A stretch of 64,000 nt of DNA from Epiperipatus broadwayi (taxonomy: Eukaryota > Onychophora > Udeonychophora > Euonychophora > Peripatidae), in the NCBI GenBank assembly GCA_028023455.1, contig JAQFVV010007216.1, forward strand, positions 1 to 64,000. Direction: 5' to 3'. A program made the position numbers and the translations under genes. Within the stretch, counting starts at the first letter, position 1, and every line of letters begins with the position of its first letter. This document shows, piece after piece, positions 34,661 to 44,505 of the stretch. The notes beneath the pieces were generated by a model. It was given only the letters and a program-made list of their open reading frames with translations, ran no database searches and was not told where the DNA came from.

Positions 34661-35352
34661 ATTAGTATGAAATGGTGGTGGGTCATCATCACCATCAACC
34701 ATTATCAATCCACTGCAGGATGGTCTCTCCAAGTTTAATCCATCTTCTCCGATCTTTAGCTTCTCTTCTCCACAACACCCCTGCACATTTTCTTATTTCA
34801 TCCATCCATCTCACATGTGGTCTCTTTCTGGATCTTTTACAATCTCTTGGAATCCAGTTTAAAATTTCAATTGTCCATCTATTATCATCTCTTCTAGCAA
34901 TATGTCCAGCCCAACTCCATTTCAATCTTTTAATTTTTTCAATAAGGTCAGTAACACCTGTTCGTTGTCTTACCATACATTGCGTTTTCGATCTCTTCCA
35001 CATCTCTCCATACTCCTTTGAGTGGTCTGAAGTCTCTGTATTGCTCTTCCATTAAGTGTTAAAAACCATCCTTTTCAAACACATAGGCATATTTCCTTTT
35101 AGTATCAAGTTATTTCTACCAAAAGCACTCCAACCAAGTTTAATTCTATGATTAATTTCCTCCATTATGTTTCCATCTGTATTAATAATCTGACCAAGGT
35201 ATTTGTAACTGTTAACTTCTTCTAATTCTTCATAATCAATCTTTATTTTCATATTTTGAGCAAATCGATTAAACATTACTTTAGTCTTTTTAACATTTAT
35301 CTTTAGTCCTACTTTTCTACTTTCATCTGCTAACTCCTGCAACATTTCCTTG
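34661..35352 (-). pseudogene. RTE LINE 3' part (RTE2), 5'-truncated, nested in E1
   Basis: Minus strand 35345-35052 reads MLQELADESRKVGLKINVKK, TKVMFNRFAQN, VNSYKYLGQIINTDGNI and HRIKLGWSAFGRNNLIL, the region after the FADD box of RTE reverse transcriptases. After a frameshift, 35003-34695 continues QRTGVTDLIEKIKRLKWSWAGHIARR, RPHVRWMDEIRKCAGVLWRR and stops, the normal C-terminus. The 3' end is a TGATGA-type tail, as in RTE1. The reading is much better preserved than RTE1, so this is the younger copy. 5' truncation is usual for LINEs. Confidence 0.8.
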
Positions 35353-35877
35353 TTTCGTTTTCATATTCTTTATATTGATAAAAAAACGTGTCATTTCCTT
35401 ATCAACCACGTCCCTATAATAATCATTTAACTTACCCATTTGAAGACCCTAGATGTAGAGTGACTGAGCTAGCCACAAAGGGATATCGCTCTACCAGGGT
35501 GTTAAATCTTATTCTCATGCTTCGCTGGACATGGTATTGTACACCCTTCTGGGAGGGGGGGGGATTTATTTTTATTCTTTTCTAGAAGTGGCGCGCAAAG
35601 GTCTATTTTGTAAATAGATTTTTCAAAGGCGTGACTTGCCATTGTTTTAAATATTCGGGCATTCAAATAAGATATCAACTAAAGGATGTTTTTAACTGGA
35701 AGAGTCCTGTCAATCCACTCTTTCTATCAGTTTAGCTGGAAGTACCAATATACATGAGTACAGACAATCGGCTAAATTGGTATCCATTTCTTTTTCTGTT
35801 AAATCTTGTTCACTTCATGCTCAGTGCAAGATTAGGATTAGGAAATCCGCAGGGAGAATGGTCTAGTACAGTAAAAC

Positions 35878-35893
35878 TGGCGCCACAAGTGGT
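35878..35893 (+). promoter_or_regulatory. Candidate primer-binding site of E1
   Basis: TGGCGCCACAAGTGGT has the TGGCGCC start common to tRNA-primed LTR elements. It lies between the LTR-like region and the array-rich internal part. The tRNA was not identified. Confidence 0.5.
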
Positions 35894-36654
35894 TTAAATG
35901 TAAAAATGGTACGATTAAGAAAAGAACAAATTAAATTACATAAATGTGAAAATTACATTAAAAATAAATTACGTGCTGTATGTCTCTATATAAACTTTAT
36001 GTAGGTGTAAATTTAAAAAAAAAAAAATTAAATGTTGTCTATATATATAAGAGAAGTTATAAAAAGTTCGATCGTTGGTTGTTGTTTTTTAATGTATAGT
36101 ATAGTCACGTATAAATGAACACGCTTGTTTGGTGCTATATATATATTTTTAAAGTTATTATTAAATAATTTAAAATATTTTACTCAGTAATTTGCAGTTC
36201 CAAAATGATAGTGTTATTATGTGTAGCGACGAATATTTAAGATGTATTTATGATTCAAATTGTTAGCAATAAATCAAGTGCTCACACTGTATTCTCTAAG
36301 TTACTATATAAATAAAATGGACTTCGGAGTTATTTTAAATAAGTATACATGTAATATATTGACGGTTGATTTTTTGTTATATAAAGTACAGATTCTTTAT
36401 CTTAATAATTACTTAACAATTTTCACTTTAAATCGAGTCGCTAAAATAGTAAATAAGTAAAGTTGTCGTGTAAACTGAGTAAAAACTGAAGTCAACATTG
36501 AAATTAAAATAGAAATGAAGTATAGAAAAATTATTAAACGAATGAGTTGGGGAAAAATAATGTCACACTGCATATATACGTATATAAAGATGGTCGGAGG
36601 ATTTCTATAGATGGTTATTACAAATAAAAGTAATAATTTATTATAGCGTAATAT
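35894..36654 (+). other. E1 internal leader, non-coding
   Basis: AT-rich, with no gag or pol similarity seen in any frame. It sits between the PBS and the minisatellite array. Confidence 0.45.
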
Positions 36655-37206
36655 TTTAAAATAACTTACAATTGAGTTTATTGTTGTTGTTTAAAAAAGA
36701 GAAAAAATAGACATTTAGATAAAGGTGTAAAACCTGTTTATCAAACGTAGTGTGATGTGTTAAAATAACTTATACTTAAATTCACTGTTGTTTATTAGAA
36801 AGAAAAAAAAAGTAAAATGAAATACTGTTAAATACTTGCTTAACGAATGAAAGTTTCGTAATGATTTTACAATAACTTATACTTGAATTTGCTGTTGTTT
36901 ATAAAAATAAAAAGTAAAATGAACTACTGTTAAATACTGGCTTAACGAATTAAAGTTTCAAAATGATTTAAAATAACTAATAATTGATTTTAAAGTAACT
37001 AACTTATAGTTGAACCTGTTGGTTTTTTTTTTTTGTTTTGTAAAAAGTAAAATAAAATAGTGTTAAATACTGGCTTAATACGAATTAAAAGTTCGTAACG
37101 ATTTAAAATAACTTATACTTGAAGTTTTTTTTGTTTTGCTTTAAAGAAAGAGTAAGTAAAATAGAGTGTTGAATACTAGCGTAACGAATTAAAGATTCGT
37201 ACATTA
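36655..37206 (+). repeat. Minisatellite of ~105-bp units inside E1
   Basis: About five diverged units (near 36655, 36760, 36871, 36971, 37097). Each has AATAACTTATACTTGA, a TTGCTGTTGTTTA-like block, AAAGTAAAAT, a TGTTAAATACTGGCTTAACG-like block and AATTAAAGTTTCGTA. It is non-coding. The units differ by small indels in T and A runs. Confidence 0.75.
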
Positions 37207-37319
37207 AATTGATTTTTTTATTATTATCGATAAATAAAGATGAAGGATAAGCAATGGTAGTTATTAATTGATCATTCCGTTCGAGGGTAGCTAGTGTAGA
37301 TTTTTGGGTTTCTCGGGCA

Positions 37320-38420
37320 TGATATGTAGGGGCTGGATTGTATCTGGGTTTCTGTCCTCTTGGAAGACAGCAACGGTTCAGTGGATCGGCCGGAGATCTA
37401 TATGTAGTTCGGAATTTCTATGACTTTGTAATAGTGTATGTACTCCGTCATTTGTGCGGGGGGTACTGTTTAGCTGAGAAAAGAGAGATAATCTTTTCTC
37501 GGAGATCTTTATACCTTGTGATGCGAAAAGACTCTGTAAGCCTTAAAAAGAAAGAAGCATGGGTGCATTTACTAAGGTTATACCTTTAAATTGGCTCTTC
37601 GATAATGAAGAGTTCTTTCTTTCTGTTCTATAATGCAAAAAGATCCCGTAAGCCTCCAAAGATATGAGCAGGGATGCATTTATCGAACATTTTTTGTACT
37701 TTACATATATTGTTTGTCATCGAGTTTTGGATGAAGTACGGGCCTTTGGGTTGATGTGCTGGGTTATTGTTATTTCGTTCCAGATGCGTGAATATGATAT
37801 ATGTTGGCTTGGACATGTGAGTGTTTGGGAGCTCGGGTTTGCATTTCTACTCATCAGACGTGAAGGTCTCCAATCATGTATATATATAAAAAGAGGGTGA
37901 AATATAATGAAAATATGGCTATTAAACAGATATAAAAACGTTAAAACTTAATATTAGGTAAACATGATAATAATCAGATCAAATAATTTAAGAATCTTTA
38001 TGGTTAGATGTTATAGGTTACTTGTGAACGTTTGTCTCTCGAGCATTGTGTGTATAGGTTGATTCGTATCGGCATTTCGTGAGTTGGGGATTTGGAGATG
38101 GGGAAACGCAGGGGTTGGCTGGAGATGTCTGTGTGATCTGGAGTCTCTATGGCCTCTGGTGAATGAACACTTTTCGCCACGCAAAAATGCGAGCAATTCT
38201 TTTAGCAGAGAAAAGATTTTCTGGGACTCATTTGGAGTAATGCAAATGTACTCGTAAGTCTCGTATAGAAAGAGCAGAGGAGCATTAACTTCAACTCTTC
38301 TTATATATATAAATTCAATGCCCTTCGTTTGTGGTTGCAAAATATCCTGTCAGTCTCAAAAAAGTGAGCATGGATGCACCCACGAAGTTTGGTACACTAT
38401 TCTGATAGTATTTTTCATGG
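37320..38420 (+). repeat. Degenerate repeat domain with recurring ~50-bp motif in E1
   Basis: A less AT-rich internal region in which a motif recurs at about 37523, 37635, 38240 and 38335: TGCAAAAAGAT-like start, CCTGTAAGCCTC-like middle, GAGCATGGATGCATTTAC-like end. Larger words (TTAGCTGAGAAAAGAGA and TTAGCAGAGAAAAGATT) recur near 37470 and 38198. This suggests a tandem unit of several hundred bp. No protein is recognised. It could be an RNA structure used for packaging, but that is a guess. Confidence 0.55.
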
Positions 38421-38723
38421 TTCGTTCGACTTTGCTTGGCTGTCACAGAGTTCTAGAAAAGATAAGTATCTCCATGTTAGCAGTCTGTTTGTTTTCTTTT
38501 ATTTCTGACTCTGGGGATTGGGATGCTGGTGCAGTTTTAGCTGAGTATAGGGAAGCTGTGGGGGATGAGGTGTCACATTGTCACCATTCGACATCATGCT
38601 TTTTAAACTTTCAAAAGAAAAATACAAAAATTAGTAAAAATATAGTTAATAAAAATATACTTAATATCTGTATAAATAAAATCTTAAGACTTTAAATGGT
38701 CATACCCATTTAAATGTCTCATT

Positions 38724-38734
38724 GGGGAGGGGGG
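38724..38734 (+). promoter_or_regulatory. Polypurine tract of E1
   Basis: An unbroken run of G with one A lies just upstream of the second TGTGCCAGGC. This fixes the orientation of E1 as plus and identifies 38738 onward as its 3' LTR. Confidence 0.75.
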
Positions 38735-38818
38735 TATTGTGCCAGGCATTATCAAATGGCCTTGCACAAAATCTGCTGTAAAGAATTTTACAGCAGATAC
38801 ATATATAGTATAACGGAA

Positions 38819-40707
38819 ATGGTTATTCGTACAGTTGAGTAATTATTTGTACTTTCAACTATATTTATTTCGATTATTTTATTCTACATTATACTTAATT
38901 TATTATACTTTAATTCTTTCTCCGACTTTGGTTCTTTATCCATTTATTGTTTTCAACTTAGATTCTTTATTATCTTATTCATTATTTTAACCAACGCCGC
39001 CGTTACAATACAAGCAGAGAGCTAATACAGATACAAATTTAACTTCATATCTATACCCTTGACTGAACCCCAAGGCAATAAGTACATATTATCTTGGCGT
39101 TATTTTTCCCAGCCAAAACTCTCGGCTGCTGAACAGAGCAAACTATTTCAAAGAAACTTAGCGAATGTCCAGTGCTTGCTATTTATTTTTTAGAATTGGG
39201 ATTCCGCACGAACAAGCAGCACATGAATATCTTAAACAAATCAGTATGCCCCTTTAATCACTACTTACAGTTTCCCCCCTGTCGTAGCTTGGTGATAGGA
39301 GAATAAAGCAAGGATACAAAATTTAATGACAAATATGTTTAATAATATTATTCACACTTTATATAAAAAATTACATTATAATAACAATAAACAGAGCAAA
39401 ACTATCCATACAGTATTGCCACCTGTGCTAAACAGAGTAATCAATGGATGCCAGAAGGCTTGTGCATAAAATCCCTATCTAATGCCTACTCATCCAATAT
39501 CCCCAGACTAGTTTCTGGCTTGTGGCCTTCGTCAGTGAGGTGCTTTGGATTTGAGAGCACTGCATCTAGATCTTAGGATCTAATGCATTAATGGTTATAA
39601 TAATAATAATAAACACACACTTATAAATACATGGCTATAATAAATATATGAAAATAGATCAGATATAAAAGTTCTTAAAGTCCTGTTGATAGAGTTCTAT
39701 TTATCAAATCATTAATTTTATATTTAATTATGAATAGTAGACGAATGAAAATGCATGCATGCTTTTACCTAGGCTTTGTTGTAATTGTCCCATGGGTATT
39801 TCTTCCGAGCGCTCTTGATTAACTTCCTCAAATTGTGGGGTTATTTTCATCCAGTTTGCTGGTTGATTCTTTAGGTTGAGTTTCAATCGACAGCTACAGA
39901 AGCGGCGGTCCCTCTAGCAGGTCAGGCAAAGATCTTACGTTGGAAGTCAGTGATGAGACAGCTTGAATCCGAACCCACGTTCCTTTAACGCCACTAGCCA
40001 CGCACTTCTCCCATTTTCTTTTAGCTGCTGCTTCTCTAAAGTCTCCACTAGCAATGCCAGACAAAAATTGTAATTTTATTAATCTCTTTCTTTGTTCTTT
40101 GTTTTTAAAATTTTTTAATCAAGACTTAGATTTCCAACCAATTCTTATCATTATGTTTTTTTATTTAATTAGTGACCGGAATGTAAGTCCCAATTAATTT
40201 AACAGTTCAGGCAAAGATCTTCCATCGATAACATTTCTTTGTCCGTGGAATTTAATTTGTCCAACAGACTTTCACACCTACGGCCATATTGTTTCTTTTT
40301 TTATATATCACATATTACATTTATTTTATTTAAAGTTTACAATTCATTCATTTTTTTCACATTTACGTTTTACATTTATTTTAATTTGTTATATATTTTT
40401 TTTTTAATGAGAGAGAAGACATGCATTTCTTTATGCTGCCTTTTCCCATCTCCCACAATAAACAAAATAACTTTCTAGCATTTGACTTACAAGAGAGAAA
40501 GAGACACATTTCTTTATTTATGCAGCCCCCCCCCCTTCTCTTACTATTACACAATCCACAGTAATTTTGACATTAGAATATCAATTTTTCTTTTCCTTCC
40601 TTTCTTTTTTTAAAAAAAATTTATTAGCTAATTTATTTCACCTTTATTACTTTCTAATTTTATTAATAAATATATATGTGTGTCGACGACTTTACGTGGT
40701 CGTCACA
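38819..40707 (-). mobile_element. LTR-type insertion in E1 3' LTR, ATAG duplication
   Basis: The intact E1 5' LTR gives the empty site. The insert is flanked by ATAG (38815-38818, 40708-40711). On the minus strand it begins TGTGACGACC and ends CGTTATA, the start/end style of the other LTRs here. About 740 bp in, TGGCGTTAAAGGAACG could be a primer-binding site, followed near 39850-39720 by a short frame (MKITPQFEEVNQERSEEI) without recognisable domain. An HR1 copy (39390-39590) is nested in it. It is probably a deleted LTR retrotransposon or solo LTR plus leader. Confidence 0.65.
39390..39590 (-). repeat. HR1 copy with hammerhead-like core
   Basis: A full-length HR1 unit nearly identical to the left arm of 13262-13728, but with the complete core (CTGACGA, AGGC, CACAA, GCC, AGAAAC on minus) that the left arm lacks. 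The high identity implies recent spread. Confidence 0.7.
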
Positions 40708-42207
40708 ATAGATTTGTACATATTAGGCACAACAAATATATAAATGCGCTATATTAATAATGGAAGTTGGATCTGAGCAATTAGAATACCCACACACACC
40801 AATCTAAAGCAAACATTTAATGGTCACACAAACATTGTACACGTATAATAAACTCAGGTATTTTTTTTATTTTTCATTTTTGTATATTTTATGATATGTT
40901 ATTTTATGTATTATACTTTTTTTCTGAAAAATTCAAATAGAGAAAAGCAAATTTATTAAACAAATGGATCAAATGTTGGAACATATTAGTAAAGTAAATA
41001 ATTAAAGCAACTGTTCCAACATACTTGTATATATTTTTTTTAATTACTTTTCTAAAAACTAATTTTATTCTGTAAACTAAGAATGTTAATTGCTTTTGCA
41101 AAAATCTGATCAAAAGCAAAATGTTTGATAAGGCTATAATTAAACTGTTATCTTTTTAAAAATTTGTTTGAATTGATTTTGTAAGCAAGTGGTCTGGGTT
41201 TTTCAAGATGGAAACCAATCATTGTATCAAACCCTAAAATGTAAAATTTTATCGGAAAAATTGTAAGCAATGTTATAATCTAAGTGATAAGCTAAATTAA
41301 AAGGATTGGCTGATTCATACTTCTCAGAGGGCTAGTGGGATTGATATAGTTTAGTCAGTGCTGTGAGATTCATTCTTTTTTGTCATTCAAGTCGTTCACT
41401 ACTTTGGCTCCAGAGATTTTCAATCATCTAGCAACTTAGAGATAAATTTATGGACTAGACTGCTGCTGATATTTTCTAAGAAATCCATTATATAGTTCTT
41501 TTAAGAACTCTTGATTTCTTAAGAATTTAATAAACTAGTCAAGATAGAAAATGAACATTTGATAAAATTTATTATCATATACAAACAGAGGAAAATATGA
41601 AGCAATCTACCAGTGAGTCCAGTAAAATGGCCGTGGGGTAGACAACCAGCCAGCACACTGCCCTTTCTCTGTCCCAAGCCGCCAAGATGTGACCATGCCA
41701 GTTCCAGCCGCACACAATGATGACAAACGCCGCCTTGCTAAATAGATGAAATCCTCACTACACAGCCAGTTGACTTGAAGCCCACTCAGAGCCCAGAGGA
41801 GAAGAATGAAGACGCAGATATAAGTTTGTTTTAAGATATTTTATTAATATTGAAATAATTAACTTTGATGTTTCCGATTAAATATATTATTATTTTTTTG
41901 TTATTGTTATGAATCATTTAAAAAAAGAGTCTCTCGCATATGTATATTGAATTTACGGTTATTACGGGCATAAATGTTAAAGCTTTTAATTAAATCTTTT
42001 GATTCAAATTCTAGTATTTTCAACAAAGGTTGCAATGAGATTTTTTTTTGTTGTTGCTATTCGTTTTCCTCTTGTTGTTACTCCTGAAATTCGTCATATA
42101 TAAATATACATGTATATATATGCATTCATACGCTTATAATATTCGGTAAATACGATATCTCATGTTGAATATCTAAAAATGTATTTAACTGTATATCCTT
42201 TTTGAGT

Positions 42208-42359
42208 TTTTTTTTTCTTTTTAATAAATCAATTTTTATTTATGATCTTTTTATTTTCATTTTAAAATGCAACGGAATATTATATTCCGTTACATATTAG
42301 TGAACTTCCTCAAAAAAACAAAACATTAAAAAAAAAAAGAATTTACGTTGGGCACCAGT
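42208..42359 (-). other. Internal remnant with PBS of a minus-strand LTR element (A)
   Basis: Minus strand: directly after the LTR end comes a 2-nt spacer and TGGTGCCCAACGT (42357-42345), a classic tRNA primer-binding site. About 50 bp later TGTAACGGAATATAATATTC starts what looks like another LTR of the same style, truncated at 42208. The coding interior is therefore gone. Confidence 0.6.
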
Positions 42360-44505
42360 TATAACGATCCGGAGAAAGAGAGCTTAACGTAATCTGCACT
42401 ACAGGGCGCCATCTGGGCATTTGAACCTAGAAAAATTTATAAAGTAGGCAGATATGTAAGTAAAAAAAAAATTTTTTTTTTTTAAATTTTGATTCCGGTC
42501 GTTAGCCTAAGTCACTAGCTCATTGGAATAGCAGAGATTTATATTTATAATAAATTCTTATCTAAGAATAATTTAAAAAAAGAATAAAATAAGCCACTGC
42601 CAGTAATTAACATACAAACATTTATTTACGCACGTATATATAAAATTTAACATTATTTTAGAATAACTTTTACTTTGGGTTTTAACTTGATTTTAGAATT
42701 TAAATTTACATTTTAATTTTTATGCTATTATAAGTTCGCACAGAGGGATTTATAAAAGTTGTTTATAAATGTTGAGTATAGATCGGTTACCTAGATTACA
42801 CGGCTAAAACATTTCAAAATAAACATAAACGATCAAAATACAAAATCATTGATACCGTCAATTGCATAGGAAATACAAGAAACCCACTGGTATTCATCAT
42901 AAGATACCGCAATGGCACCAATAACTTTAAAAGACATCCGAATAAATACATTTTAGATACTCACCGTAAGGTATCAGTATTTACCAAATGTCTATATATA
43001 TTTTGATCAAATATGAAAACCAAAAACATAATTAGCCGGTAATGAATCCATGCAAGCGTCTATAAACAACTTAAATTTAATGCATTTTTATTTAGTGTCG
43101 AGTATGAATAGACTACATAGATTTGCATTTGAAGATAAAACATTCTTTCCCCATTTAACCTTAGGCTAAAAGTTCGCAGTCAACCTGGCGTCAATCCATC
43201 TGATATATCAATGTATTCAATGTAATACGAATATGGCAACACAAAATAGGTTAAGATAAGACATTGACTCCCGTCAGATAGGAATATTACATCTATCTAA
43301 TGAGAAGAACAATAAAAAAAACTCCATAGAAACGGACTGCGGTCATTTTGCTGACTTATGATCGCATTCCCTAGGCAAGAGGAAGTGTGCAGCGTATACA
43401 AGTGATTCTTCCCATAGCGAATCTTGCATTACATCTACTAACTACATCAATATATCCAATCCATTGACCCAATTCAACAACGACACGAATAACCTAAAAT
43501 TACCCTCCCCTAATATAACTTTACAGATCTATACAGCCATTCACGCCCGACTTAAGTTTATCATTGATATATTTTAATTTATCGGAAAACAGAAATCATA
43601 ATAAAACTTAAAGAACAAAAAAAAATATAAATGGAAATGATTTTACAAAAGAAATACATCAAATAACATTTTAACTACTTTAGTCAGATAGGAAATTCTT
43701 ATATTTATAAATATTGAAAAGTTTAGTATTTAGTTCTTTTGTTTAGAAATGTTCATAAATTATTTATATTTAAAGCTGAGAGTTCAAAAAGTCCTTATGA
43801 TTTCAAAACGTTCCTTTTATCCGTTGCTTGCCGTTTGGAATCTACATTAAATACCCCAATGATCCTGTTGTCCTCAGTATAAGAAAAGCGATGTTTCATT
43901 TCTTTTTTTTTTTTTTTTTTTAACCACTGAAGGGATTGAAGAGTGCATCTTTTCAATCCCTTCTCCTTCAACTCTGCACTAACACATATAGTCACATCTC
44001 CTCCTTCTAATTAATTAAACCAAATCACTTTTTATTTCCAATTTTTTTCTTTTATACATAACTTTAGGATCCAATGGACGTTACGTCATCGTTGATGATG
44101 ATCCTTCCGTTGAGGTCTGATTTCCCCGATGGATTTCTTTCATTGGCCATTCTGTTCCTATTGTTTTCCTATCTGACTGTTGCTTATACATTTTAGATGC
44201 CCAAGGCTAGTTTACTAATTAAAATAATCATTTCCATTTTACAAAAGATTAATTAATCTGTTTTCAAACTTAAACATATATTTTTATCTCTAAATCTTTT
44301 CTGAAAATTTAGTTTTAAAATACTTTTTCTTTAATAAAGTTTTATTTTAATAATTATTTATCTGTGTGATTTTATATATATGCGAGTTTAAGGTGATTTT
44401 TTTATTTTTAATTCTTAAAAAAGTTTTTATTGGCGAACTTTTATTTTTTTTCATGTTTACTAATAAAAAAAAACAATGTAACGATGTCTGTGCCCGTTAC
44501 AATAA
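42360..44505 (-). repeat. LTR of element A
   Basis: The minus-strand LTR runs from TGTAACGGGCACAGACATCG (44505) to CGTTATA (42360). It contains related sub-blocks (about 42773-42960 and 43097-43560, both opening GTYGAGTAT). A homologous LTR lies on plus at 54711-56773 and shares the CGCCATCTGG-like block, the GGCGTCAATCCATCTGAT block, the CACGCCCGACTTAA block and the start AAAGTTCGC. The order of two internal blocks differs between the copies. Confidence 0.65.

Larger units (their letters stand above)
32509..35870 (+). repeat. E1 5' LTR (right edge approximate)
   Basis: It starts TGTGCCAGGC and aligns with 38738-42207, after removal of an insertion there, up to about 34095. Beyond that the 3' copy is truncated, so the right edge is inferred from a primer-binding-site-like TGGCGCCACAAGTGG at 35878. 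It contains a GC-rich block (33490-33690) almost identical in both LTRs, and an RTE LINE inserted at 34661-35352. There is no long ORF of its own. A 64-codon minus frame (33401-33595) present in both LTRs has no recognisable domain. Confidence 0.6.
38738..42207 (+). repeat. E1 3' LTR, interrupted and truncated
   Basis: It matches the 5' LTR from its first base. It is split by the insertion 38819-40707 and loses similarity in a T-run at about 42207, where LTR sequence of another element begins in the opposite orientation. The net shared LTR sequence is about 1.58 kb. Differences from the 5' copy are scattered substitutions and small deletions (for example around 41330-41350). Confidence 0.75.

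Noticed and set aside
35445-35500. tRNA gene at the GTAGAG...CTCTAC structure
   Set aside because: It forms a simple imperfect hairpin without proper box A/B spacing or a T-arm.
36655-37206. CRISPR-like array
   Set aside because: Units are ~105 bp, diverged throughout with no unique spacers, and the genome is animal. It is a minisatellite.
42268-44505. Element A as the natural end of the E1 3' LTR (ATAA flanks E1 at 32505-32508 and follows 44505)
   Set aside because: A has its own PBS and LTR start on the minus strand, and the 5' LTR of E1 contains no A-like sequence. The ATAA match is probably chance.
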